Source: Macrolepiota albuminosa (taxonomy: Eukaryota; Basidiomycota; Agaricomycetes; Agaricales; Agaricaceae). From it: 64,000 nt of DNA. Shown here piece after piece: positions 35,341 to 47,448 of this stretch (position 1 is the first letter of the stretch; every line of letters begins with the position of its first letter). The notes under the pieces were generated by a model. The model worked only from the letters and a program-made list of their open reading frames with translations, had not been told where the DNA came from and made no database searches. The DNA lies in contig JAMWFC010000107.1 of the NCBI GenBank assembly GCA_027475525.1, positions 390,992-454,991 on the forward strand, given 5' to 3'. A program made the position numbers and the translations under genes.

Positions 35341-35540
35341 GCTGATGAAATTGAATCTGATTTGGATAGATCAGGATCGGTCATTGCGTCCACAGCATTA
35401 TCATCATGATTAGAGATACATCTCTGTCATGTCTATTAACTATAAACCCATGTTGATTCAGAGAGCAAAAACCAAGTTCCCGTTCTCGATCACTGTCTCA
35501 AACAGTAGGCTTATTTCATAGTCTACTATCTGCACCAATT

Positions 35541-36836
35541 ATGACTACTGGCGAACGGCAAATCCTCCAAGGCATTGGACAGACTCTACTTGTGGACTGG
35601 ATTGTTTATACAGCGGTTTTAGCTTTGTTATATGGTATCCTCTTTCTCATAGTCAGCACCAGATACTAACTTCTCTTTAGGTTTACTGACACCAATTGCA
35701 ATCATAACTGCCTGCCAGTATGGCTTTTAAAAAATTTTTAAAAACACACATATACCAAACCTGATGTATCATGTCAAACAGGTGTCCATCCCAAACCTGG
35801 CACTCCAAATGTCAAGTCGCAGTCCTCTGGTTTGGTATCATTGCGTCTACCGCCAATCTTTTGTTACAAACTCAGACTTCAATTATTCAATATCAAGTCT
35901 TTCAAGGCAACGTTACACCTCTTTCCCAACGTCTCCAAGATGTCAATGCCTCTACTGCGAATTGGAATGTATCTGTATTGTGGCTTGAAGCCATCGCTGT
36001 CAGTCTATATTGAAACAAATTCCAAGTATCTGCAGCTGAACTGGCTTAGCCAGTCATTAATGATGCCTTCATCATCTGGCGTGCATGGGTCGTCTTCCAA
36101 AAACGACGTTGGATACTACGTCTTTCTATCATGCTATGGCTGGGTGCTCTTGGTGTGTCACATCTATAATAAATATGCAATACAAGTTGGTAACATATAC
36201 AGTTTTCACACTTGTCGTTCTATCAATGTTCTCAGATCCTGACGTCTTGATGTCAGCTGCTGAATCTAACAGTATAGCTTTTGCTATCCTAAGTGACACA
36301 AGCATCATTTTTTCATTCTTGGTCAACTTTGTTGCAACATCCCTTATTGGTTGGACACTATGGTATGCTATTCTTTGTGTAATATCTGCCTGATTACTAT
36401 GAGTTGATGCAATGTCCAGGAAATATAAGACATTCTTACGAAAAAACATTGATAGCCAACAGCGTCAATCATTCAAATTATGGCACATCCTAGGACTCTT
36501 GGTAGATGCCGGAGCATTATATGCTGTTTTGCAGGTTGGGTTTTGAAGATAACCTGACTATGACATTGTTAACGACTGGGATAATAGCTCCTGATGATTG
36601 TGATATCTTTTGCAATTAACCCCAATGAATTCTCTGAATCAATTGCCCAAGCTTTAATCCTAAACGTTTATTATTCTATCTCAGTATGTATTATCTTTGC
36701 TAATGATTTTAAATGTGTTCATCTTTTGCAGTTTGTCTACCCGGCATTGACAATTGCCCTTGTCCGCGGCCCATTTTCAATTGCAGGCATACATGAGACC
36801 GTACAATCACTCCAGATCTCTGCGCCTGGTGTCTGA
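35541..36836 (+). pseudogene. Multi-span membrane protein, copy III
   Basis: Clearest copy. Exon 1 35541-35634 (MTTGERQILQGIGQTLLVDW) ends before a 46-bp intron (35635-35680, branch ATACTAAC). A later exon (35771-36013) encodes VLWFGIIASTANLLLQTQ, and after another intron the family's conserved helix DAFIIWRAWVVFQKRRW appears (about 36060-36110). Then TSIIFSFLVNFVATSLIGWTLW (36300-36362), a basic loop with KLWHILGLLVDAGALYAVLQ (36478-36535), and the C-terminus FVYPALTIALVRGPFSIAG..APGV (stop at 36834-36836). The DA-x-WRAW and SLIGW-type helices are typical of expanded Agaricomycete 7TM proteins of unknown function. Whether a complete spliced frame survives could not be settled by eye. Confidence 0.66.
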
Positions 36837-37035
36837 CCACAGCGATCCCATACCCATCTACTTCTACTAGAATCTTACATCTTGATTCTCTCTTTCTATC
36901 TCCTTCATCAAAGACTTTGTCACTCTTGACCTTGACATCATGACCTTCCTGCCCCAATATTTATTTATTTCATCAAGAGCATGTATTTATTTGGCATCGA
37001 ACATTGCATGATTATCCTCAAATCACCTGCAAAAC

Positions 37036-39300
37036 TTTTTTTTTTGGTGTAGCGTTTGAGTCGGTTGGGCGGTCGGCATCACTGATGCCTCCACGCAGCC
37101 CGCTGATGGTACGGGGAACGTACCCCATTTTGGTTTGCCTAATTTACACCCTGAGAAAATGCATTTATGCACTGCGTGTGGGGCTCAGGTTCATCCGCGT
37201 TGGCTTCCCAGTCTCCACTCTCACCTATCCTACTCCTTCCTCATTCCACTCAAAGCCAACACCAGTGCCTATACCCACTAAAATCTTGGTTTCCCCCAGC
37301 CAGTCATCAGGGAGGGAGTTTTTGTCCATTAGGACTCCAGACCAGGTTCTTAGAACCATCTTCCTACTCAGAGCTTTCCTCCCATACTTTGGATTCGTGG
37401 CCTCTCTGTCTAGGGAAAGCCTGTCATTCATAGTTCTAATCCATTTTAACACTTCCTGTCTGATGAAAGAGGTGTTTTCGTTCTGAATCACTCCTCCGCA
37501 CCTGAGCTTCCATATTAGGTATGCTGATTTGATTACTAGAATCCTGTAGAATCTCACATGACCAGGGAGCTTCCTCCTCCCCTTGTTCACAAATTCTGCC
37601 AGCAGGGTGCCTAAGATCGTTCCTAGGACTGGCCTGAACCATGTATTCTCACTCTTTTTTCTCCACAGTGCCTCTGCAGCCTTTCAGATATCACTCTGGC
37701 CTGGGGTTTTGCATTCTGTGAGGATGTGGGCCATTGATTCTATAGTTTGGCAGTGGGTGCACATCGCTCTCTCTTGCAGTTCTGGCTTCATTGCAGGTCT
37801 TAGCCAGTGGTCCCCTACCATGTAGGCGTTGTGCATAGTCATCCACAGGAAGTAGCGGGCTTCCCTTGAGAAATCCTGATAGTGGAGTGGGTAAGTTTCT
37901 TCTTAGAGATTTCTTTGACACACTCAGCTGTATGGTCCAGGTTCTTTGCTGTCCTTGTCCTTGTTGTGGACTTCTCTTTCAGCTTTGCTAACCTTATAGC
38001 CTTGTATGCTAGGGCTTGTGTCGTTTCCATCAGCTTGGTGCCCATAACCACCAGGGTTGGGTCAATTTCCATATTTAAGCTCTTTGGGGGGTTCCCTGTT
38101 GCTTCACTGGCAAGTCTATCTGCTCCCTCATTCCTGGCATGGCCCAAATGGCCTTTCACCCAATGCAGTCTAGTCCTAGTTCTCCTTCCCCTCAGCCTAG
38201 CTATCACCAATCTCACAAGAGAGGTGTTTGCTGTAGTATCCTGAGTCCTCGATTTTCTTCAAGTCTTGTGTGACAAGACTAATTGCATATTTTGAGTCCA
38301 GTTCAATGTCCAGGTTCATGTCTTCTGGACCATGTTCCACTGCTTCTTTCAGAGCTAGCAGTTCCCCAGCTTGGTTCAATTGGGTTATGTCCCTGAGCAT
38401 TTTAACACTCCAGTTAAGTGGGTCACCCTCTGCATAGAAGATGCCTGCACCTGTGCATGTGTTTTCTTCTCCATTCTTGGTGTATGAACTATTTGTTGCA
38501 AGGTTCACTGTTACAACTGGCCTCTGGGCCAGTCCAAACTGCAGGAGTTTGTTAGATTTCATGCCAGAAGTGAAGATGCAGAAAATCTCTGCCAAGTGAC
38601 CTGAGGTCACCATTGAGTCTTTGAAAGTCACCCAACCTTGCTCATCTTCTACCTCAGTCTCATTGGCCCCTCCAGGTAGGGGGCATCTTGGGTCCCTTTT
38701 GGGGGAAGGGTGTTTAATAGTTTTGATGCCCTTGATGCACAACTGTGCAGGGTGAGGCAGCCAATTTCCTTTTCGACTGTGTTACAGCCTTTGCACTCGC
38801 ACTCATCAGACGGTCTGTGGTCAACACAATCTAGTAGGTGGGACAGTGTCTCGGCATCTTTTACTGTCAGGATGCCATGTGTGTCTCTCAAGTAGGAGCT
38901 TGATCCATGATTCAGGTAGCAGATTCTACAATTCACATCACTGTGGTACCATATTGGCTGCAGCCTTTGCAAGTCCTGGCTGATGATGAGGCCATCCGTT
39001 CTCACCCCAAACTTCTTTGCTGTCAGGTGGAGGGACAAGATGTTCTTGTTAAGGCCTGTCCTAGTCCTTCTCAAAGGCTTCCAGGATTGTAAGAATGTGT
39101 TTACTCTTGCACTTAGGTCGACACATTGTTCTGAGACAGGAATGTTTTGAGCAATCAGCAAGTGTGATGCCACCCATTACCATCTGGATGATCAGGCACC
39201 TTCCTTCCATTGTGGGGTGGCTGAGCTCCCATCTCTCAAGATAGTTCTTGTAACGGAGTGTCACACTTGTTACTAGTGTCAACAACGCTATAGGCATCCA
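37036..39300 (-). mobile_element. LINE-type retroelement 3' part with poly(A) tail
   Basis: A run of 10 T at 37036-37045, read on the minus strand, is a poly(A) tail following about 180 bp of 3' UTR. It cuts unit III: 36990-37035 still matches 15540-15585 of unit I and then homology stops. The right edge lies between 39250 and 39310, next to a gypsy-like LTR TATA region. Confidence 0.7.
37225..39250 (-). pseudogene. RNase H / zinc-binding ORF of LINE type
   Basis: Minus strand: RT C-terminal region (YKNYLERWELSHPTMEG, about 39200-39240), a Cys cluster (CRICYLNHGSSS...CECKGCNTVEKE, 38760-38930), RNase H core (AGELLALKEAV and ELDSKYAISLV carry the Glu and second Asp; WVKGHLGHARNEGADRLASE the last His/Asp, about 38100-38160), then MHNAYMVGDHWLRP, CTHCQTIESMAHILTEC and YRILVIKSAYLIWKLR toward 37225. 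The first RNase H Asp position reads ATNSS instead of the usual TDGS, so the active site is lost. A TGA replaces an expected Trp after CKTPGQSDI (about 37688). 5'-truncated and decayed. Confidence 0.8.
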
Positions 39301-42300
39301 GTAGAGTATTATATAAGACAACATCTTGTATTCACTCTAGTTCTAGTCAATCCGATACTGCAGTCTGATTCAGCACTGTGTGATACACACAAGATTGTTC
39401 TAGCTCGTAATCAACGGTTACATTTTTTTGAATCTTCTGCTATCGGCTTTAGACTCTAGGCTTGTTACTGACTAGGCAACTCATCACTAAAACCTCTCGA
39501 TTTCTGTTGGCATCACGTCAAAAACATGCTTCCATGACTGGCTCTCTTAATCTGGACCCTTCTTTTCCAGCTGCAGACACAGGTGACCCACCTGTGTCTC
39601 AAGCTGTAAAGGTGCAATCCATGTCTGCTTACCAGCCCCCACCAAAGTGGGATAAAAAGATACCTCGCAACATCAGCACAAGCTTTGGAATGCTGGGTGG
39701 GCTATCCGTATCATGGATGATGTCCATTGTATAGCCTGGTGATAAACCAGAGGAGAGATCCACGGTCTCAGGAGTGTCACTCTAGCGAGCCAAATGCCTT
39801 CATTGATGTACCCAGTATTGCCCAAAAGCTCATCAGCTCAGTCCAAAGGTCAACCAGACCTTGCCCAGTACTCAGATATGGTACAAGACAGCATGTTTGT
39901 GCATAGCACCCCATTCCAGACTGCACTGACTAAACAGCATTTGGAGTATGTGGCAGACGTGGCCACTGAACCAGGATCATTGTTGTTGATGACACAGGGA
40001 CAGAAGCAAGGACCAGCTATAGTGGTCAGTAAGGAGGACGATGAGGTCGTAAGGTTGGGAAAGGTGTTGTCAATGCCTAGAATTCTGGAGTTGCATGGAC
40101 AGGCCAGTAAACAGCTGCAGGTGAGACATGGAGCCCTCAGGAGAGCTCTGGACTTAGAGTTTGAGCTGGAGTCCTCAGATGATGAGGAAAGCAAGCGGTC
40201 ACATTCGACCCTGTCTATCCAGCTACAGCTGGTACTCGACCAATATCCATCAGTTGCAAAGGAGTCAACACAAAAGTGTCTGCAGCTTTATGTAGTAAAG
40301 CATCTACAGTTACTGGCTGCTAGGAGCCACAATGTACCTCGTGCAGATTTGACTGAATATATCAAACTATTTGTGTGTATCTTTAAACTTGAAGTGGTGG
40401 AATACCTCAAGCGCAAAGCAGCATGGGGGTCAGCAGTCTCAACAGCCACTCCAGCCAACTCAGTGGAATGAGAAATGAGTGTGCGCCAACAAGCACAATT
40501 GATTGCAGACGCAATGGAATTGTTGAATGCGCCTTGTCAGGCCAATGAGTCTCAGCAAGACTATGTTAGGCATCAAAACACTGCAAACTGTCAATGCATT
40601 GTCAGCGAAGTGCCTCAACAGGCATTATCTGAAGTAGAGACTGTGATGATGACTCCGGCAGAGCCAGAGACACTACTTGTGGTGCAAGAGGTTAAGACAC
40701 CTTGAAAGCAAGTCACTATCAAAGAAGAGGTGGACCAAGTGCACATTCTTGAGGAGCAAACACGACCACGACACATAGTACAACACATCCACCTAGTGGA
40801 CAACTAGAATGAACACGTCAATTACCAGAGGATGCACAACCAGGACTTGTGCAATCATGGTGAGTTGTTGATTGATGACCAGGAGGTAGCGTTTGAAGGG
40901 CAAGAAGGTGTGATGCCTGTTGATGACATGTGGCAACAATTCACAGCTCAAACTGCTGAACCGGACAGAGAGCCAGATGGTACTAGTAGTGATCACTATG
41001 AGAGGAGGGAGCCAAATCATTGCAATAACAATGGTGGGGGTCATGATCATAGACATAACAATCAAGACGATCATAATTGTCATAATGGTGGCAGGCATGC
41101 TGGTGAATCACTAGCAGAGTGACAGGTGAGACAACAGCCTATCCCACAGCCAGAGAGAATGGCCAACAAACATCTGTTTTGCAGCCCCTGGGCATTTTTG
41201 ATGCCCGCACCTCATGATTTGCATGAAACTACGCTGGAAATGAATGAGGCAGTCAGGATCCATATGGATCATATGCATGACCGCCTCACTCGACTGGTGG
41301 ATGACTTCCTAGGAGTCAGGTTCAAATTCCCTGCTGGAGTAAGTCCCTGCAAATCTGACAGTAAGCACATACGTGCATATGCTGGAGGGCATAGGTTCTT
41401 CCAGCTGGAGGATTGGGCCATGGACATCTGTTACCATCTGGCAGCATGCTGCTATGGTGGAGACAATATGGACTCAGAAAGGATTTTTGTATTGCATGAA
41501 TTTATGGAAGGAGAGGCTCGGGATTGGTTCCACCACCATGTCCTTCATATTAATTGTGACAAATCACATTGGATGTTTAAAGAGGTCCTGATAGGACTGT
41601 ATAACCACTTTGTTAATGCAGCAACAATGCAGGAAGCTTAGGATGCCTTTAAAAAGGCAGTGTATGATGCTAAGACTAGTGTCCAGACATTTTATGATGA
41701 CCTGGTGGGTCATGCACAGAATATGGCCATCTGTTCAGACAAATACATGATCTGCAAGACATTCCTGGACAGAATACCTGCAGATATGAGGAGAGCATTG
41801 ATACACAATGACAATTTGTCTCCGGAGGTCAATACTGTGACTGAATTCTTGGCATATGCCATTTGTTATGAGCAGTTGACATGTACTGCAAATAATTATA
41901 AACAGCATAGCTAATGCTGAGGGCCTGTGAACTGTCAGGCAGTGAAGGTTGGAATCTTCCTGGCCAAATGGTCAGAGATGGAGAACAATCACAATCCGCA
42001 ATTTGTTGTCCACAAGACAATTCTGGGAGGCCAACAGCCTTGATCAAAGCCTGCTGGATATTTGCCAGCAAAAGATAGTCGACCTGTTTTAGGTCAAAAT
42101 CAGGTAGCAGCAAGAGGAGATGTAGTGCCTGTAACACGCATGGTGAGCAAACCCACTAGGGTTTCTGGAGCAGCCCAGAGACGGCCTGTCAGGGACCTCT
42201 CAGTGTGCTACAACTGTGGTAGGGTCAGGCATTTCGCTAAGGAATGTCCTGCCCCACCCAAGGCACATATTTGGGTGGCTCATACAGCTGTGGCTCCTAG

Positions 42301-43000
42301 CAAGGTCATCAGTGACAATGAGAATGATGAGGTTGTTGAAGAGGTGGAGGAAGAGCTGCAGGTAGAGGATGATGGCTTGGAAGTGGAGGACACTGAGAGT
42401 GTCCAGATAGATGGCAATGAATACATTGCAGTAGATGTGTACAACAACAACTACTATACTCGTGATGATGAGCAAGAACACTTGTTTGCACTGACTGAGT
42501 GCTGGAGAGATCAACGTGTCCGAATGAGACGTGTCACACTGCAGAAGGCAACTAATAAGTTGCAGCAGCCACGATATACTCCCAAAGAGAAGGAGTGCTT
42601 GGTCACCTATGTGGATGTCAACAGACGTCCTGCCTGGACTTTGTGGGACCCAGGAAGTACCACTATGGGCATTTACACCCCAGTTTGCTCATGTTAATGC
42701 AATTTGCATTCATGAGTTGGAGGAGCCGTTGATGCTCCAGTTGGAGACAATAGAGAGTTGGGCTATGGTACAGTTTAGTGCTGAGGTGAAGATAAAGATG
42801 TCAGGGATGTTGACCAAGGAGTATGCAGATATAGCAAATTTTGATCGCTATGATATGATCATTGGTACTCTGTTTATGTGTAAAAACAAGGTGTCTTTGG
42901 ACTTTGTGAATAACATGGTTGTTGTGAATGGTGTGCCTGTGAAGGCAGAGAAAGTTGTGTTAAATGACACGGATGGTTGCCTGAGGCACTATTGTCAGGG
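39300..43000 (+). pseudogene. Ty3/gypsy gag-protease region, decayed
   Basis: Preceded by an LTR-like promoter stretch (TATTATATAAGACAACATC at about 39308). Broken frames 39533-39734, 39794-40471, 40475-40705, 40832-41122, 41126-41641 and 41660-41914 make up gag, with a His/Asn-rich patch (HDHRHNNQDDHN) and a capsid-like section (EARDWFHHHVLHIN, AYAICYEQL). 42062-42697 holds the CCHC knuckle (CYNCGRVRHFAKEC, about 42207-42250), an acidic linker and the start of the protease (AWTLWDPGSTTMG, where D-S-G is expected). The protease C-lobe (YDMIIGTLFMCKNKVSLDF) lies at 42850-42905. Homology stops near 43000, before reverse transcriptase. Many stop codons; non-functional. Confidence 0.8.
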
Positions 43001-43172
43001 GACTCCTCATTTCTTCCTTTTCTCACTTCTTATTCCTTCATTCTCCCTTCATTCATTCTCTTATTTCTTCTGACATTATTTCATTTTACTGTTTCTATTC
43101 TTTCAACACTATCTGTTAGTACTACTCTCAGCCCTTGAGGTGCTCTGGTTCTTTAGCTACCATTCAGACAAG

Positions 43173-43482
43173 TGTGGGCCCTTCAGCACCGCTTCCAGAC
43201 CGCTTATATAAGCCAGAGTTTTCCTGCCTTGTTTGCACAGTTGTTTGGTTAGTCAATTTTCGAGTTTTTAAGGTTTTGTTGTACTGTACAGTTGTTTCCC
43301 ATGCTTCAGAAGCCCCAGAAGCGTCCAACCTGGCATAGGGAATCCCTAGACTTGTTCTCTTTGGATCTCCCTCTGCCAGGTAAGTAGTTATTATGATATT
43401 GTCAGTACATACTCTCATACACTTTGGATCTCCCTCTGCCAGCTGTGTGACTGAGCCACAGCCTCTAGAGGTTGCCCTTACA
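43173..43482 (+). repeat. LTR-like repeat, inverted partner of 63116-63375
   Basis: Starts TGTGGGC and ends CCTTACA (TG..CA), with a TATA element (GCTTATATAAGCC at about 43202) and a CCAG/GTAAGTAG junction near 43378. The same sequence occurs in reverse orientation at 63116-63375. Both have AGACAAG directly before TGTGGGC. No matching target duplication on the 3' side, so element boundaries are uncertain. Confidence 0.65.
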
Positions 43483-43499
43483 GCTATCATGCAACTGAA

Positions 43500-44425
43500 A
43501 AGCAGTGTGATGAATGCAACTGACTAGATAGTTGCAAGAAAGTGACTGTACAGGAGGTGGAGGATGAGCATGTCCTACCAAAAAGCTTGCTGGCAGACTT
43601 GCTGGCTATTTCGATGTCTGAGAAAGAGTTTCAAGGAACTCTGAAGAAGGGGAGGCACCTGGATGTGGTTGGGTGTACAAATAGAAAGCCTAATCAGGCT
43701 ACACAGCATAAGAATGAGCATGGTAAACATGTGGTGGAGTTGCTGGAATGCCAGCCAACTAGCTTTCGAGTGAGGATGGAGGATCTTGTCAAGGACAAGG
43801 TATATTGTATGATGGGAACTGTGGAAAGCACAAGGTCGCTAATGGATTGACCAGTGCCTCAGCCAGAAGTGCAATGGGCATATGACCTACAAATGCCACG
43901 AGAGTGGAATGAGTTGGTAGTGTCAATGGTGACACATACTATGAAAAGGGTGCAGTCAACCCAGATGGGAGAAATATACCATGGAGCAGAGCAGTTCCCA
44001 CAGTGCCGTAGAATACAGAGCCGTGGATATGCCACAATGTGCTATATGACACAGTCCAGTGGATTGATAAAAGGCAGGCATATACATGCACATGCAGGCC
44101 CAGCGGATGCCAGTGGACACTAGCAGATGTCAATGTGCGTCAGCGGCTACCAGCATGCATCAGCCCACAAGTGAAAACCTCCTCCATTGGCGGACATCAT
44201 GGCATGAAAAAACCCTTCTCAAGGTTCCCTACTTGTCTCTCTCTCCCTTCCTCCCCGCAATAACTCGAGGCTGCATGCCTCCCCTTCCCTCCTTTTCCCA
44301 CTCCTGATGCCAGCATACATCCACAAAAGAGCCCTGCAGACCTACGCAGGCCTATGCAAGCCACCAGCAGACATCCACACAGATGTACGTCAATGGACTC
44401 AAACCTACATGGGCCCATGCAGGCC
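43500..44425 (+). other. Unassigned ORF-bearing stretch left of the KDZ element
   Basis: Two frames (43542-43850, 43854-44123) separated by one stop read VTVQEVEDEHVLPKSLLADL and PQPEVQWAYDLQMPREWNEL. They may be diverged gypsy sequence continuing from the gag-protease region, but no RT motif is visible. From about 44090 on, GCCAGCAGATGTC-type words take over. Confidence 0.35.
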
Positions 44426-44521
44426 TGTGCAGGGCACCAGTGGACATCCACAGAGGCCTACACAGGTCTATGGGGGCTGGTTGGACCAAAGAAAAAGGTA
44501 ACTCATCTTGCTTGCCATATG

Positions 44522-44599
44522 CCTGTGGGGGGGAATTGAACCCCCGGCCTTGGAAAAGCCTCCAGCAATGGAACACACATTTAACTGTTGCACCACAGG
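44522..44599 (-). repeat. tRNA-like module, left arm
   Basis: 78 nt with a perfect 7-bp acceptor-type stem (CCTGTGG/CCACAGG), A-box-like TGGTGCAACAG, and a T-arm GGGGG-TTCAATT-CCCCC containing the B box. The anticodon arm cannot be folded canonically, so a tRNA-derived relic is more likely than a functional tRNA. Mirrored at 61136-61212. Confidence 0.55.
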
Positions 44600-44642
44600 T
44601 CTGTTACTAATGAATAAATTCAAAGGTCGGATAACACAATGA

Positions 44643-45602
44643 TGTAGTACTTGGTTGCAAGTAGTACTGATAGTTCTGGGGCTTTCTTGAAGTCTTAGAA
44701 AGTGACCTCTAATCCACACTGGTGCTTGATGATAAAAACTTGATGTATTGGGTGCTTCACAGAATATCAAATATTCTGATGGGCAGAAGAAGGTTCTCAA
44801 TAAACTCCAGCCTAAGTAGTTCACTCCCTGGGAACCACCGAGCCTTTGTCTACCAATAGACTTCCAATAAGAGGTGCTCAATAAACTCTAGCCTAAGTGA
44901 TTCACTCCCTGGGAACCACCGAGCCTTTGCCTATCAATTGCCTGGTTATTCTCTACTCTACTTGGACTATTTATACTAATTTTCCAGTGCACAGACCACC
45001 AGATCACATGACTTTTTGCTCTTGACCTCCCAGCATTCCTGACCTAATTTGTTGTTCCATTTTCCATTTTGGTGATGCATGTTTCAGTGCCACCATTCCA
45101 TTCATCTCTTCCTTCCTCCATTCAATGCATGTTTCAGTGCCACCATTCCATTCATCTCTTCCTTCCTCCATTCAATGCATGTTTCAGTGCCACCATTCCA
45201 TTCATCCCTCCCTTCCTCCATTCAATGCATGTGCCACCATTCTATTCATCTCTTTTGACATCCCTCCATGCTTCTTTCCCTTTCCCCTTTCAGTCATATC
45301 AAATTGGGGATTGTCAGATCAGATCTTGATCTAGATCATCACAATTTGATCCCCTTTTGTCACCTCTGCCAGCTCCCATGCTTCCCCTCCCCATAACAGT
45401 GGTTGGACTATTGTTGAGTTGATAGCTTGAGCTGGTCCCTGCCCTTTGTTCTGTACTGTCTGTGTATTTATTGGGGTGTTTTTGGAGATATAATTTGTTG
45501 AGACTGCTACCAGGAGGCTTACAGTTTTCAGCCCATAATTAAATGTTTATTTTGACTTCTGGTGCATGTTGTGTCCCTGACTGCTGGTACAGCATCGTAT
45601 CA
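44643..45602. mobile_element. Solo LTR-like insertion in left arm (960 bp)
   Basis: TGTAGTAC...CGTATCA, bounded by ATGA on both sides (44639-44642, 45603-45606). The right arm lacks it and has a single CAATGA at the corresponding point. TG..CA ends, no coding capacity, and a 4-bp target duplication fit a solo LTR. Includes a 50-bp minisatellite near its middle. Confidence 0.7.
45075..45262. repeat. 50-bp minisatellite, about 3.7 copies
   Basis: ATGCATGTTTCAGTGCCACC recurs at 45075, 45125 and 45175, with a fourth shortened copy at 45225. Period 50 bp, few differences; lies inside the solo LTR. Confidence 0.92.
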
Positions 45603-45658
45603 ATGAATGGATGCCCATCTATGTTTCTGCAGATTCCCGTATGAATTTTTTGAGGTGA

Positions 45659-45812
45659 AAGGGGGGTGGCATACCTCCCAAAAGAGTTTTTGTGGCTTGA
45701 AAGGGGTGTTGGCATCAGCAGCCATCAGCTGGCATAAGGGGGGTGGCATACCTCCCAAAAGAGTTTTTGTGGCTTGAAAGGGGTGTTGGCATCAGCAGCC
45801 ATCAGCTGGCAT
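45659..45812. repeat. Exact 77-bp tandem duplication (8 of 13)
   Basis: 45659-45735 equals 45736-45812, with mismatches directly outside. The right arm carries the sequence once (about 60970-61050). Confidence 0.95.
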
Positions 45813-46407
45813 CTGTCAGAGTTCATCGGCAGCCATTGTGACCTGCTGGCATCTGTTAGCATCTGTTGGCATCCATCATAGATCTGTTGGCATCTGCTGG
45901 ATATCTGCTGGTATCCGTCGGCATCCATGGGAATCTGTCAGCAACCTCCAGCATCAGGGTGGGAGAGAAGGAAATGGGGTGTGTGGGTGTCTGCTGCATG
46001 GGTTGGCATCTCGGAGAGTGTGGGGGGTGGCGGAAGAGGAATGGGGGTGGAGAGAAAAAGGGGGAAGGAGAAAGGGGAGGAGCATGGATGTCCACTGGTA
46101 TGCCAGCAGTTGTAGCAGACGTCGGACATCAGGTCAGGGGGGAGGAGGGAAGCAGAATGCATGTGGTGGATGGGGGTGGCGGGTGAGGTAGTGTGGGGAT
46201 GGGGGTCGGGAGAAAGAGGGGAAAGGGGAAAGGGGAGGAGTGTGGGTGTCCACTGGTATGCCAGTGGACATAGCAGACATCAGACGTCAGGTCAGGGGGA
46301 GGAGGAAAGCAGGGTGTATGTGGTGGATGGGGGTGGCATGTGAGGTAGTGTGGAGAGTGGAGAGGATGGCACTGGGGAGAAAGAGGAGGAAGGGCAGAAG
46401 AGGGTGC

Positions 46408-47356
46408 TGATGACGCCCAAAGTTTGGTCAGTAACAAATGTAACTAAAGTGTTACCGTACCAAGAGTGTGCGTTGGGCGCGCTAAAAGTGTGGTGAGGAG
46501 TCCCGGGCAGGTCCCAGAGAACGCGTCTGTGAAAAAGGGTAAAAGTCGGTAACGGGGTCAGCAAGTGTCAAGCGCTAAGGTAAAGCACCTAAGGAAAATG
46601 CGGTAAGTGAACACGGCAAAGGTAAGCGGCAAGAGCACGATAAGCTTAGCGAGGTCTAAGCGTCGATAATGCCTGCCGTAGTTGCAAGGCGCGAGTATGT
46701 CGAGTATTGGCGAACGTCTGCAACTGCCGATGAGTTTGACGTTGCCGACCGTAGCGTAAATGAGCTTTTGAGCGTAAGGGAGACTGAAGTAAAGGGGGAA
46801 ACTCTGGTCTATTCGTCTGATGTCCTATGTACAAGTCGGTAAGTACTTTTATACTACAATGAGTTCGCCGTCGCCAGTGGCTAATGATGCCAGAGTGCGG
46901 TAAACTGGAAAATTTCAAAGGGGTAGCTCCAACGGTTTCAGATCCCTACCGTCCATTCAAGAGCCTTAGCGACGCCAGGCGACAGATCGCAAAGCTAAAC
47001 CATCACTCCATCACCCTTCTGTCCGTCAGAGCACCTAAGCGATGTCAGGCGCCAAATCGAGACGCTAAGCGGTGTCAGACGCCAAGGTCAAACGCCAAGC
47101 TGTCCGTCAGTTTTTGATAGATCATCAGGCTTCTCGCTAAGCGCTGTCGTCAATGACTGATGCCATCTGTCAGTTGTCATTCTGTCTGCCGATCAGCGCT
47201 ATCACTGATTGGATCTGCTTCTTGCCGTGCGCGGCCGTCAGAAATGGCTTAAAATAGGTAGAACACGTGCGCTAAGTTCGGAACGAGTGCGGCAAGGTTT
47301 CCGGAGCCGGTGCCGAGCCTGCCATTGATGCGCCTAACCTGTATAGGGTCCTATCA
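46408..47356. mobile_element. Second solo LTR-like insertion in left arm (949 bp)
   Basis: TGATGACGCCC...GTCCTATCA between GTGC copies (46404-46407, 47357-47360). The right arm has GGGTGCATGAG uninterrupted. It shares TG..CA ends and a 4-bp duplication with the first insertion but not its internal sequence. Contains repeated CTAAGCG(A/G)TGTCAGGCGCC-type words at 46965-47110. Confidence 0.7.
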
Positions 47357-47448
47357 GTGCATGAGTGTCTGCTGTCTGCTGGCATGCCAGCAGATGGTAG
47401 CTGACATCAGCATGTGAGCCAACTGACGTCAGCAGTGCAACCAGTTCC

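Noticed and set aside
43542..44123. Reverse transcriptase of the gypsy element
   Set aside because: No FxDD-like or other RT motif in the two frames; left unassigned.
45838..46564. Long open frames on both strands
   Set aside because: G/A-rich low-complexity arm DNA; the inverted arm at 60.5-60.9 kb shows the same frames shifted, and no domain is visible.
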